DNA of 64,000 bases from DASXHD01 sp038239005 (GTDB lineage Bacteria > Myxococcota_A > Polyangia > Polyangiales > Polyangiaceae): positions 20,840-84,839 of the forward strand of contig JBBSFE010000011.1 of NCBI GenBank assembly GCA_038239005.1, in the 5' to 3' direction. Made by a program: the position numbers and the translations under genes. The notes under the pieces were generated by a model that did no database searches, was not told the DNA's origin, and worked only from the letters and a program-made list of their open reading frames with translations. Of the stretch, positions 29,161 through 37,773 are shown piece by piece. The stretch's first letter is position 1. Each line of letters opens with the position of its first letter.

Positions 29161-30653
29161 TCGCGCACGGAGACGAATGGCGTGCGGAGCAGCACTTCAA
29201 CGACCACATGCGCGCCGTGCTGCCACCGCACGAGCTGAAGCTGCTATGGTCCGACATCACAAAGGCGCACGGCACATTCCAGGGCGTCGTCGAAGTTCGC
29301 ACCGAGTCGTTGAGCGATGGGGCTGCTTGCATCGCGTTGATTCGCTTCGCGAGCGGCATCGAAGCCTTTCTCGTCAGCTTCACCGGCGACGGTCGAATTC
29401 GCGGCTTCTTCACGAATGCAGCTGCCCTGGTCGGGCGACGATTCGTCGAACACCTCGCTCACGGCGAATTCGAAGTCGCGAGCCATCCATTCGACAGCGC
29501 GATGCGCTCCGCAGCATCTCCCAACCAGCTCGCCGACCTTTGGAAGGCGACGCAAGGACAGCTCGGAGACTTTCAGGCGATCGAACGCGTCAGCGTAAAG
29601 GGCGAGCGAGGTGCCTTGGATGCGTTCGTCGTCGGTCGTTTTGCGCATGAAACGAGAACGCTCGAAGTGGTCGTCAATCACCAGGCGCAGATCGTCGGCT
29701 TCTTCGTCCTTCCTGCGCAAACGGCGTGGACGTCGCCTTCGTATTCGGATCCGGCGAAGTACACAGAACGCGCGATTCATGTCGGCTCTTCGCCTCCGCT
29801 CCCCGGCCATCTGACACTACCGAACGGCGCGGGACCGTTTCCCCTCGTGATTTTGGTGCACGGCTCTGGACCCGGCGACGAGGACGAGAGCGGCGGGGAT
29901 AGCAACAAGCCCTTCAAGGACCTCGCGCAAGGGCTCGCAACGCGTGGCGTGGCCTTGCTTCGTTACGACAAGCGGACTCATGTACCTCCGCTCCCCCCTC
30001 CACCGATAACGGTTCGTGAGGAGTACTTCGCCAGCGTCGCCGACGCGCTGTCGCTCGCGCGTGGGCTCGCGTCGATTGACAAGAGCCGCATCGTGCTCGC
30101 CGGTCACAGCATGGGCGGCTACCTCGCGCCGTGGCTCGCTCGCAACAATCCGGGGCTTGCTGGGATCGCGATGTTGGCGGCGCCAGCTCGTCCGATGCTG
30201 ACGTTGGCCGTCGAGCAGACTGAACAACTGGCAAAGCTACACCCCGACAGGAAGGACCTCGTCGCACAGCTCGCTCAGGAGCGGCGCGATCAGGAGCGGG
30301 CTAGCGCAAGTGACCTAAAGACCGACGAGCCGATTTTCAACGCCACCGGCGCGTACTGGCTGTTGTTGCGGGACTATTCACCGGTCGCTACGGCCGCCAG
30401 CGTGCCGATCTCGATGTTCGTGGCGCAGGGCGGGCACGACTACAACGTGTCATCCACGGCCGATTACTCGCTCTGGCACGACGGTCTCGAAAAACACCCG
30501 AACGTAGTCTTCAAGCTTTACCCGGACCTCAACCATCTTTTCATTTCGTGGGGCGGCACCCCGTCCGTCGAGGACAACAAGCATCACGGTCACGTCGCCC
30601 AGATTCTCGTCGACGACCTCGCTGCGTGGGTAAACGTAACGGTGGCGCGATAA
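29034..30653 (+). CDS. DUF3887-alpha/beta hydrolase, probably secreted (N-terminus frameshifted)
   Basis: Serine hydrolase of 539 residues in this frame. Two tandem DUF3887-like domains (about 35-130 and 140-230; FLERLAHGDEWRAEQHFN and FVEHLAHGEFEVAS) precede an alpha/beta hydrolase domain. The nucleophile elbow is GHSMGG, an acid residue probably in GGHDYNV and the histidine in DLNHLFI; the oxyanion region starts VILVHGSGPGDEDE. This arrangement is common in secreted esterases or peptidases of the 'alpha/beta hydrolase family with DUF3887' type, substrate unknown. The first about 35 codons in this frame look like noise, while a good lipoprotein signal peptide lies one base out of phase from 29032, so a frameshift or a sequence error probably affects the N-terminus. 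It converges on rsmA with a 27-nt gap. Confidence 0.8.
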   Translation: MAPAQSDPPFVSGDHPRVRSPSFHTRSQRRTTETRCRIFLERLAHGDEWRAEQHFNDHMRAVLPPHELKLLWSDITKAHGTFQGVVEVRTESLSDGAACIALIRFASGIEAFLVSFTGDGRIRGFFTNAAALVGRRFVEHLAHGEFEVASHPFDSAMRSAASPNQLADLWKATQGQLGDFQAIERVSVKGERGALDAFVVGRFAHETRTLEVVVNHQAQIVGFFVLPAQTAWTSPSYSDPAKYTERAIHVGSSPPLPGHLTLPNGAGPFPLVILVHGSGPGDEDESGGDSNKPFKDLAQGLATRGVALLRYDKRTHVPPLPPPPITVREEYFASVADALSLARGLASIDKSRIVLAGHSMGGYLAPWLARNNPGLAGIAMLAAPARPMLTLAVEQTEQLAKLHPDRKDLVAQLAQERRDQERASASDLKTDEPIFNATGAYWLLLRDYSPVATAASVPISMFVAQGGHDYNVSSTADYSLWHDGLEKHPNVVFKLYPDLNHLFISWGGTPSVEDNKHHGHVAQILVDDLAAWVNVTVAR

Positions 30654-30680
30654 GCAACCGTCGGCCGTTTAGGCCCGATT

Positions 30681-31511
30681 TTATGGCGCCGCTGTGTGGG
30701 ATGCATCGAGTGCGCTGGACATCGCGTCGAACTGCGCAACGTCGAGAGTTTCGCCGCGGGCGTCGAGGGAGATGTGCGCGGCTAGGGCGGCGCTCGCGAG
30801 CACGTCCGCCGGAGCGAGCTCACGCCACGCGTTGCGGAGGGTTTTGCGGCGTTGCGCGAAGGCCGCGCGGACGAGAGCGCGGAAGGTTTCGGTTTCTTCG
30901 TAGTGGATCGCGCGAGGCGTCAGCGTGATGACGGTGCTCGTGACATCGGGCGGCGGGAAGAACGAGCCGGGCGACACGTTGAGCTCTCGGCGCACGTCGA
31001 ACGCTGCGCGCACGAACACCGTGAGCGCGCCGTACGTTTTGGTGGATGGTGACGCCACCATGCGATCGGCGACCTCGCGCTGAACCATCACGACGACGCG
31101 CGTCACGTGACCGCGGAGCGTCGTTGCGCGTTCAATGAGCGGGCCGGTGAGCTGGTACGGGAGATTTCCAGCGAGGATGAAGCGATCGATCGCGGCGTAG
31201 TCGAACGTCTTGGCGTCGGCTTCGACCACTTCGACGTTGCTCGGTAAATCTCGGAGGAGCGGAACGAGATCGCGGTCGCGTTCGATTGCAATCACGCGAC
31301 GCGCGCGCACTGCGAGCTCGGCGGTGAGCGCGCCAGTGCCAGCGCCGATTTCGATGACCGTGGCATCGCTCTCGCCATCGGGAACGGCGACCTCGGCGAT
31401 GCGACGAACGACATCGGGCGCCACGAGGAAATTTTGGCCGAACGATTTTTTTGGAGAGAGACCGGCGGTGCGCAACATCGCGCGCGCGTCGAGCCTCGAG
31501 ATCAATGTCAT
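30681..31511 (-). CDS. rsmA: 16S rRNA (adenine1518-N6/adenine1519-N6)-dimethyltransferase RsmA
   Basis: KsgA/RsmA methyltransferase, which dimethylates two adenines near the 3' end of 16S rRNA in 30S maturation, using S-adenosylmethionine. The 276-residue protein has KKSFGQNFL near the start, the SAM motif VIEIGAGTGALTAELA, the acidic motif IAIERDRDL and the catalytic GNLPYQLTGPLI (the family's N-L-P-Y). SPGSFFPPPDV is the usual C-terminal element. The ATG at 31511 overlaps the DUF58-gene stop as ATGA, so it is co-translated with a MoxR-associated gene, an uncommon arrangement. It is convergent with the hydrolase gene. Confidence 0.95.
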   Translation of the reverse strand: MTLISRLDARAMLRTAGLSPKKSFGQNFLVAPDVVRRIAEVAVPDGESDATVIEIGAGTGALTAELAVRARRVIAIERDRDLVPLLRDLPSNVEVVEADAKTFDYAAIDRFILAGNLPYQLTGPLIERATTLRGHVTRVVVMVQREVADRMVASPSTKTYGALTVFVRAAFDVRRELNVSPGSFFPPPDVTSTVITLTPRAIHYEETETFRALVRAAFAQRRKTLRNAWRELAPADVLASAALAAHISLDARGETLDVAQFDAMSSALDASHTAAP

Positions 31512-33217
31512 CGAACGCCGCCGCTTGCGGGCGGAGCGGAGCTCGGCGGCGGGGCTTCGTCGTTTGGCTCTGCGAGGAGGCTCGCGGAGAGCGGGCGGCC
31601 TTGTGTCGGCGCTGGGAGCGCTTCGCCTTGTTCGCCGTACGAGCGGCGCAGCGCGACGGGTTTCGCTCCAAGGCGCTTCAACGTGCGCCGTCCACGCTGC
31701 TCGAGCACCTCCGCGCGCCCGCGAACGGCCGCGTAAACGGCATCGGTCACCGAGCTCGCACCCTCACCGTCGGGAAGCGCCAAATCAATCGCGGGCTGCA
31801 GCCAGCGCACTTCGATGTGCCGTCCCCGAAGCTTTCGAACCGATTGCGCGAGCACGGTTCCTTCTTCCGGCGCTGGCGCCCACGCGTAGACGACGCTAGG
31901 TCGCAATTTTTCGCGCAGTACTTTGTCGAACGCGTGAGCCATCGCGATCGCCGACTTCTCGCGCTCACCCTCGGTACGCGGCGGACACTCCACACCAAAG
32001 CTCGCGAGGTAATGCCGAAGGGTTCGCTCGCGTGCGCTCCCCGCGAAGGGCAATCGCGGCGCGAATGGCGCGCGCGTTCGCAAGACCTCGGCGCGTGCCG
32101 CCAGCATGTCGAGACTGCCGCGCGGGATGTCGGCGAGGCCGCGTGGGTCGAGCGGTCGTGCGTGCTCGGCCACGCGCGCTGCCACTTCGCTTTCGTCGAG
32201 ATCGGATCGATCGGCGTCGACCATGCTCGCAGCACTCGCGAGGGCGGCCGCAATCTTGGACGCATGTGAGGGCCCCGTCGATGGCGGCAACCAACTTCGC
32301 AAACGCGACGCGGTCACGATGAGCCCGACGCGATCGCCTTTCGTGAGATGGCGCACGGCGAGCGACGCGACCTCTTCCACGGCGTGGTCGAGCGGCGCGT
32401 GCCCGAGCTCGCCTGCCCAAAGCTCTACCGACGCATCGAGCGCGAGCCAGACGATGTCGCGTTGATCGCGCTCCATCTCGCGGACGACGAGCTTGCCGCG
32501 GCGCGCGCTCGCCTTCCACGCGATGCGTTTGAATGCGTCGCCGGGAACGTGCTCGCGAAGCTCTTTGAGCGAATCGCCTTCACCGGTGAGGTTCGTGGGC
32601 CGCCCGGCTTCGACGCCGCGCCGCGCGCGTCCTCCAACGGGCGAGTCGAGCATCATCTTCATCGCGACGGGCAACACTTCGACGCCGAACGGATTCGCGA
32701 ACATGAGCGGCACTTCGTAGAGCCCTTCGCCGCCGAGCTCGGTGCCGCGCACCTCGAGCGCCATCCCGTGCACGCCCCATCGTCCGACGCGTTTCGCGCG
32801 CAGTGTGACTTTGACGAACGCGCGACTCTCGGGAGGAAGGTCGACGATCTTCGGCGTGAGCTCGGCTTCGATCATGCTCGACGAAAGCACGCGCAACGCG
32901 ACGCCGCGCACGTCGTCGATGCCACGATTGCGGAGCTCGGCTTCGAGCTCGACCACGCCGCCGCGCCGCGTGCGCGCGACGCGTTTGGGTGTATTCCACA
33001 CCATTTCGAAACCCGCCGTGCGAAGGCGCGTCACTGCACCGAGCGCAAGCGCGCGACCCGCGGCGACCGCGATGAGCATCGCACCGCCGAATGCGACAAC
33101 CGCCGGCGCACCGCCGCGCGACAAGAAACCGGGAAAGCCCATCAGCAAACCAATCGCGATGATCACCGCGCCCGTCCCCGCGACGTGAAACGTGGGGCGC
33201 GTGGGATGCAGTCGCAT
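31508..33217 (-). CDS. DUF58 domain-containing membrane protein
   Basis: Protein of about 569 residues with two N-terminal helices (AVIIAIGLLMGFPG, AVVAFGGAMLIAVAAGRALA), a beta-rich middle, and a DUF58/von Willebrand A-like C-terminal half. The signature SLKELREHVPGDAFKRIAWK continues into SARRGKLVVREMERDQRDIV, the family's 'Y-x-P-G-D-x-x-R-x-I-x-W-K' motif. DUF58 proteins usually accompany MoxR ATPases and DUF4350 proteins. The ATG at 33217 is preferred to a TTG at 33259 that has no family support. Here moxR lies across a plus-strand lipoprotein gene, so the DUF58 gene probably has its own promoter in the 116-nt spacer from 33218. It overlaps rsmA by ATGA. Confidence 0.88.
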   Translation of the reverse strand: MRLHPTRPTFHVAGTGAVIIAIGLLMGFPGFLSRGGAPAVVAFGGAMLIAVAAGRALALGAVTRLRTAGFEMVWNTPKRVARTRRGGVVELEAELRNRGIDDVRGVALRVLSSSMIEAELTPKIVDLPPESRAFVKVTLRAKRVGRWGVHGMALEVRGTELGGEGLYEVPLMFANPFGVEVLPVAMKMMLDSPVGGRARRGVEAGRPTNLTGEGDSLKELREHVPGDAFKRIAWKASARRGKLVVREMERDQRDIVWLALDASVELWAGELGHAPLDHAVEEVASLAVRHLTKGDRVGLIVTASRLRSWLPPSTGPSHASKIAAALASAASMVDADRSDLDESEVAARVAEHARPLDPRGLADIPRGSLDMLAARAEVLRTRAPFAPRLPFAGSARERTLRHYLASFGVECPPRTEGEREKSAIAMAHAFDKVLREKLRPSVVYAWAPAPEEGTVLAQSVRKLRGRHIEVRWLQPAIDLALPDGEGASSVTDAVYAAVRGRAEVLEQRGRRTLKRLGAKPVALRRSYGEQGEALPAPTQGRPLSASLLAEPNDEAPPPSSAPPASGGVR

Positions 33218-33333
33218 GGCTCGACACGCAGAATGCCCTGATGTCGCGCTCGGAAACAACGTTCGACTGACCGCAGCCCGCGTTTCAGGGCCTTTTAGAG
33301 GCGATCGTGCGAGCTCGGCGATACGCCTTTCGC

Positions 33334-35193
33334 ATGCAATCGATCAGCTCGATCAAGCTCGCTCTCGTTTCGGCGGCGTTCGTCATCGCGTGCGGCTCGC
33401 ACCCGTTCACGGGCGGCAACGACGACGCAGGTTCGCAGAGCGACTCGCCGGTGTTCTCGCCTGATGGCGGCTTTCAAGACGTCGCGACGCCGCCCGAGAA
33501 GATCAACTGCTCGGCGGATCTCCACGACGTCCTCGACGACCAAGGCAACGTCGTCAAAACGTGCCCGGCCGATCAAGGTTGCGGACCGAACGGCACGTGC
33601 GTGCCCGCGTGCGACAGCGCAAAGGACAACAAGAGCACGATCGGCTGCGAGTACTACAGCGTCGATCCCGATCTCGTGAAGCCCGCACAAGGCGCGTGCT
33701 TCGCGGCATACATCGCGAACACGTGGACCGCGCCCGTCACGATCACGGTCGACCGCAAAGGAAACTCGCTCGACGTCACGCAGTTCGCGCGCCTCCCGAG
33801 CGGTACCGGAAAAAACATCACGTACGCGCCGCTCACCGGCGGTCAGCTCCAGCCCGGCGAGGTCGCGATTCTCTTTCTCGCGCACATCACGCCCAGCGAC
33901 AGCACGAACTTCGACATTCCGTGCCCCGATGGCATCACGCCTGCGGTCGTGGAAGACGCTGCGGTTCACGGAACCGGCTTCGGTAGCGCGTTTCACATTG
34001 GCACGAGCGCGCCAACGGTCGCCTACGACATTCTTCCGTACGGCGGTGGCAACGCCGCAGCGACGAGCGCGACGCTCCTTCTTCCGACGTCGGTTTGGGA
34101 CACCAACTACGTTGCGGTGAACGCGTTTTTTCCGACTGCCTACAAAGGTCTCGCTGCGCAGCTCGATCCGAGTGCGGCGCCGTCGATGGACATCGTCGCG
34201 CAAGAAGACAACACGCATGTCACGATCAAACCGAGCTCGAACATCGAGCAAGGCACGGGCGTTCCGTGGTCGGCGCAGGGCTCGCCCGTCACGTTCACGC
34301 TCTCGAAGGGCCAAGTGCTCCAGTTCACGCAACCCATCGAGCTCTCGGGCAGCCCGATTCAATCGGACAAGCCCATCGGCGTGTGGGGCGCAGCGAGCCA
34401 GCTCACGGTCGAAACCTCGACGTGCTGCGCTGACTCAGCGCACCAACAAATTCCGCCGGTGAGCGCTCTCGGCAACGAGTACGCCGCCGTGAAATATCGC
34501 GATCGCTACGTGGGCACGCCCGAGTCGATGGCGTTCCGCATCATCGGCCTAGTCGACGGAACGACGCTCACGTACTCGCCATCCAATCCCTCCGGGGCAC
34601 CCACCACGGTGAATCTCGGCGACGTCATCGAGCTCTACGCCGACGACAATTTCATCGTGCGCAGCCAAGACGACGCGCATCCATTCTATTTGTCCGCGCA
34701 CATGACCGGCTGCACCACGTACGCGCCGGGCGGCATGCAAACGAGCGATTGCCGCGGCGACTCAGAATACGTAAACGTCATCCCCGGAAAACAATTCCTC
34801 AGCGCGTACACGTTCTTCACGGACCCGACGTATCCCGAGGTCAACCTCGTCGTCACGCGCACGGCCGGCAAGAACGGATTTGCAGACGTCACGCTCGATT
34901 GCTTCGGCACACTCACCGGCTGGCAACCCGTCGGCGACGGCGCGTACGAATACGTGCGTGTGGATCTCTCGAAGGGAAACTTCATCGGCGTCGGCAAATG
35001 CAACAACGGCCGCCACCAAATGAGCTCCACCGCGCCCTTCGGCGTCACCGTGTGGGGCTGGGGCTCGGCCGCCACAGGTGGCGCATACGGATCACCCACT
35101 TTTCCCGGCTTCTACACGCAGGCCGTGAGCTACGCGTATCCCGTCGGCATGAGCGTTCGCTCCATCAACAACGTGGTGGTCCCGCCGAAATGA
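33334..35193 (+). CDS. IgGFc-binding-type lipoprotein 1
   Basis: Predicted secreted lipoprotein of 619 residues with an IgGFc-binding protein N-terminal-type (FCGBP-like) beta-rich domain, used in animal mucins and found with unknown role in myxobacteria. The signal peptide ends in FVIAC. A Cys motif (CSADLHDVLDDQGNVV then CPADQGCG and CVPAC) precedes the main domain, which shows AYDILPYGGGNAAATSATL, HQQIPPVSALGNEYAAV and FTDPTYPEVNLVVTR. Two tandem paralogues lie at 46277-49975. I chose ATG 33334 because it starts the signal peptide; GTG 33307 is also in frame. It separates a DUF58 gene from a MoxR gene, both on the other strand, suggesting insertion into that cluster. Confidence 0.85.
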   Translation: MQSISSIKLALVSAAFVIACGSHPFTGGNDDAGSQSDSPVFSPDGGFQDVATPPEKINCSADLHDVLDDQGNVVKTCPADQGCGPNGTCVPACDSAKDNKSTIGCEYYSVDPDLVKPAQGACFAAYIANTWTAPVTITVDRKGNSLDVTQFARLPSGTGKNITYAPLTGGQLQPGEVAILFLAHITPSDSTNFDIPCPDGITPAVVEDAAVHGTGFGSAFHIGTSAPTVAYDILPYGGGNAAATSATLLLPTSVWDTNYVAVNAFFPTAYKGLAAQLDPSAAPSMDIVAQEDNTHVTIKPSSNIEQGTGVPWSAQGSPVTFTLSKGQVLQFTQPIELSGSPIQSDKPIGVWGAASQLTVETSTCCADSAHQQIPPVSALGNEYAAVKYRDRYVGTPESMAFRIIGLVDGTTLTYSPSNPSGAPTTVNLGDVIELYADDNFIVRSQDDAHPFYLSAHMTGCTTYAPGGMQTSDCRGDSEYVNVIPGKQFLSAYTFFTDPTYPEVNLVVTRTAGKNGFADVTLDCFGTLTGWQPVGDGAYEYVRVDLSKGNFIGVGKCNNGRHQMSSTAPFGVTVWGWGSAATGGAYGSPTFPGFYTQAVSYAYPVGMSVRSINNVVVPPK

Positions 35194-35194
35194 T

Positions 35195-36163
35195 CTAAAC
35201 GGCGCGGACGCCGCGGCGGTAGCCGACTTTGGCGAGGGCTTCGTCGACCACGTGTTGGCGGACGCGTGCGTCTTGGTCGGCGTCTGCCGAGAGAACGAGG
35301 CGGTGGCCGAGAACGCTCGGCGCGATAGCGCGCACGTCGTCGGGGGCGACGAACGGGCGCCCACCGAGGAGCGCATAACCCTTGGCCGCTTGAAGAAGCG
35401 CAAGCGACGCGCGCGGTGAAGCGCCGAGCGCGACGCGCGGATGATTGCGCGTGAAGGCGGCGAGCGCGACGGCGTAGTCGAGCAGATCGTCTTCGACGTG
35501 GATGCGCGCTGCGACCGATTGAATCTGTTGGACGTCTTGTGCGGTGAGCACGGCGCGCGACGTCGGTGGTTCGTTGCCGAACGTCTTCAACATTTGCGCT
35601 TCTTCGCGTGCCGTCGGGTAGCCCATGGGAACGCGCACGAGAAAGCGGTCGATTTGCGCCTCGGGCAGGGGATACGTGCCTTCGAGATCGATCGGGTTTT
35701 GCGTCGCGAGAACGAGGAACGGATTCGGTAGCTCGTACCGATCGCCTTCGATCGTGACTTGCCGCTCTTGCATGGCTTCGAGCAACGCCGATTGAGTCTT
35801 TGCGGGCGCGCGATTGATTTCGTCTGCGAGCACGACGTTCGCGAACACGGGGCCGGGACGAAGCGTGAACGTTCCCTCGCGTGGCGACAGCACGTACGTG
35901 CCGGTGATGTCCGCGGGCATCAAATCCGGGGTGAACTGAATGCGTCGCGCAGTGCAGCCGAGCCCGACCGCAAAGGCTTTCACGAGGGTGGTTTTTGCGA
36001 CGCCCGGCACGCCTTCGAGCAAAACGTGACCCTTCGCGAGAAGGGCAACGAGCATCAGATCGAGCGAGCGCGTCGAACCGATGTAGATGCGCGACACCTC
36101 ACGGCGTAGCTCGTCCACGCGCTCTTTGGCGGCTTGGACCTCGTTGTTCGCTACGGCCTGCAC
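35195..36163 (-). CDS. MoxR-type AAA+ ATPase
   Basis: MoxR-family AAA+ chaperone-like ATPase of 322 residues, often needed to mature or regulate a vWA/DUF58 partner. Walker A is GVPGVAKTTLVKA, Walker B VVLADEINRAPAKTQSALLE, and sensor 1 is LATQNPIDLEGTYPLPEAQ; all are intact. It begins with GTG at 36163, and a GAGG motif lies about 4 nt upstream. It follows the DUF4350-type gene by 16 nt and should be co-transcribed with it. Its stop lies 1 nt from that of the IgGFc-type gene on the opposite strand, which separates it from the DUF58 gene with which it would normally form an operon. Confidence 0.93.
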   Translation of the reverse strand: MQAVANNEVQAAKERVDELRREVSRIYIGSTRSLDLMLVALLAKGHVLLEGVPGVAKTTLVKAFAVGLGCTARRIQFTPDLMPADITGTYVLSPREGTFTLRPGPVFANVVLADEINRAPAKTQSALLEAMQERQVTIEGDRYELPNPFLVLATQNPIDLEGTYPLPEAQIDRFLVRVPMGYPTAREEAQMLKTFGNEPPTSRAVLTAQDVQQIQSVAARIHVEDDLLDYAVALAAFTRNHPRVALGASPRASLALLQAAKGYALLGGRPFVAPDDVRAIAPSVLGHRLVLSADADQDARVRQHVVDEALAKVGYRRGVRAV

Positions 36164-36179
36164 GAGCCCTCGGACTCTA

Positions 36180-37466
36180 TCATGCCGCGTTCTGACGCGC
36201 GCGAACCTCGTCCCGGATGGCCTGCGCCTCCGCCGAGCACCGAAGAACGTCGGCGTCGCGAACGCGTTTCATGGCCTCGGCGCGCCGCGAAAGCACGAGC
36301 GTTTCGACCTGGCCCATGTATGCGAGAAGCGCACGCAGCGTTCGCGCCGATTCCACCGAAAGGAGCCCTGCCGATCGCGCGCGTTGCGAGAGCTCGTCCG
36401 GTGCGGGGGCGCGATCGAGCTCGAGCGCGGCGCAGAGCTCTTCCTCGAGCGCCGTCTTGATTTCGAGAACCGCGAGAGCGCGCGTCGTTCCCTTGGCGGC
36501 GATGACTGCCGCGTGACCAGCGACACCGCCTTGCGCCGCGAGTGGGATCTTCTTCACGTAACGCGGCGTCGATGCGCGGTGCACTCGCGTTGCGCGCGTC
36601 CACACCCAAAGACCGAGAGCGAGCGTCATCACGCCTGCGAGGACGTATGCGATGGCCGGCGGAAGCCCATCGCGCTTGAGCGATTTGAGCGCGTCCGAAA
36701 TTACGTGCAGCTTGCCGAGGGCCGAATCGCTCGCTTCTCCATACGTGCCGACTTGCTCGAACGCGCCGCTCACGATGTGAATCTTGCCGTGGCCCGCGAC
36801 GTCGCCGACGCCGGTGTACGCGTAGTGAAGGACGTTGCGCGAGAACGTTTGGTTGCCCGGAAAACGCAGCATCGCGTTGATGGGCACCGAAGCATCGCCA
36901 ACGACGAGCAAGTGCCCTTTCTCGACCGCGCCCGCGAGGCCCACGTAAACTTTGGACCCGTCGTCGCCGCGTACATAAAGGAGGGGCGACAAATCTTTGT
37001 GCTGCACGCCGCTCGCGTGGTTCAAAACGACGCGCGTCACGCCGTGTGAAGCCTGGTGCTCGGCCGGCTCTGCGATGGCGAGCGTCGGGTTGTGACGCAG
37101 CTCGAGTGCGGGGTGCTCCGGTAGCGGTACACGCTGAATCTGGAAATGCGTCAGAAGGTCATCGCCAGTGCCGAAGTCGTCGAAGAGGACGACGCGACCG
37201 CCTTCGCGCAAAAACCGCGACAGCGACTCGAGGTCGAGCGTGTTCTCCGGATGCAGCAAAATCACCGCATCTTGTGGTGAGAGCGCGCTGTAATCGAGCG
37301 ATCCCGAGACGACGACGTTGCCCGGCCCGGCCTCGTCCTTGGCGAGCTGCACGAAATCGGTGAGGCCATCCCAGTCGTTGCTGGTGCCTTCGTAGGCCGC
37401 GCGCGCTGCGGGCACGACGCACAGCGCCATGACGCACACCAGTAAGAAGTGTAGGTGCCTAGACAT
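36180..37466 (-). CDS. DUF4350 domain-containing membrane protein
   Basis: Protein of 428 residues with a signal-like N-terminus, an exported domain and one membrane helix (IAYVLAGVMTLALGLWVWTR, about 273-292) followed by a cytoplasmic tail. The exported domain has SPQDAVILLHPENTLDLESL and GGRVVLFDDFGTGDDLLTHF, typical of the DUF4350 (GATase-like fold) family found beside MoxR and DUF58 genes. ATG at 37466. It is divergent from a 58-residue gene across a 77-nt spacer. With moxR it is the first part of a cluster presumed to act on envelope protein quality or maturation, but no substrate is known. Confidence 0.82.
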   Translation of the reverse strand: MSRHLHFLLVCVMALCVVPAARAAYEGTSNDWDGLTDFVQLAKDEAGPGNVVVSGSLDYSALSPQDAVILLHPENTLDLESLSRFLREGGRVVLFDDFGTGDDLLTHFQIQRVPLPEHPALELRHNPTLAIAEPAEHQASHGVTRVVLNHASGVQHKDLSPLLYVRGDDGSKVYVGLAGAVEKGHLLVVGDASVPINAMLRFPGNQTFSRNVLHYAYTGVGDVAGHGKIHIVSGAFEQVGTYGEASDSALGKLHVISDALKSLKRDGLPPAIAYVLAGVMTLALGLWVWTRATRVHRASTPRYVKKIPLAAQGGVAGHAAVIAAKGTTRALAVLEIKTALEEELCAALELDRAPAPDELSQRARSAGLLSVESARTLRALLAYMGQVETLVLSRRAEAMKRVRDADVLRCSAEAQAIRDEVRARQNAA

Positions 37467-37496
37467 CTTATACCGAGTTTGAAGTTGGCCGTTCTC

Positions 37497-37524
37497 TTGA
37501 CCACACGGACGACGTTGCTACGTT
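37497..37524 (+). promoter_or_regulatory. Putative promoter for the 58-residue gene
   Basis: TTGACC (37497-37502), a 16-nt spacer and TACGTT (37519-37524) form a plausible housekeeping -35/-10 pair, about 20 nt before the ATG at 37544. Because the spacer to the divergent gene is only 77 nt, both promoters must overlap. Pattern evidence only. Confidence 0.35.
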
Positions 37525-37543
37525 AGCTACAAACAGGCGACCC

Positions 37544-37720
37544 ATGCTTCCTCCCTTCATCATCGAGCAGATTCGTAAGCGCGAGACGGAAGAACGCACG
37601 CGTCAGATCCAGCCACATCTCGAGCTGCCGATGGAGCCGATGATGCCGCAGGTCATCCCGCCCCGCGACGAAGAGAAGCGCGGCGTCATCATCGTTGACC
37701 TGCAATCCAATAATTTCTGA
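37544..37720 (+). CDS. Small conserved-looking protein (58 aa)
   Basis: Open frame of 58 residues, MLPPFIIEQIRKRETEERTR then a Pro-rich middle (LPMEPMMPQVIPPRD) and a C-terminus GVIIVDLQSNNF. The frame order LPPFIIEQIRKRE, a proline-rich centre and a hydrophobic 'G-V-I-I-V-D-L' end resemble a small protein I have seen in other myxobacteria, but this is from memory. It starts 77 nt from the divergent DUF4350-type gene and 53 nt before the next gene on the same strand. A candidate promoter precedes it. No known domain and no signal peptide; probably cytoplasmic. Codon use matches its neighbours, so it is likely translated. Confidence 0.65.
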   Translation: MLPPFIIEQIRKRETEERTRQIQPHLELPMEPMMPQVIPPRDEEKRGVIIVDLQSNNF

Positions 37721-37773
37721 GTCCTCGGAAAAACCGTCGATTTGAGGATGCTTTGGAGTACGGTGCGCGGCGG

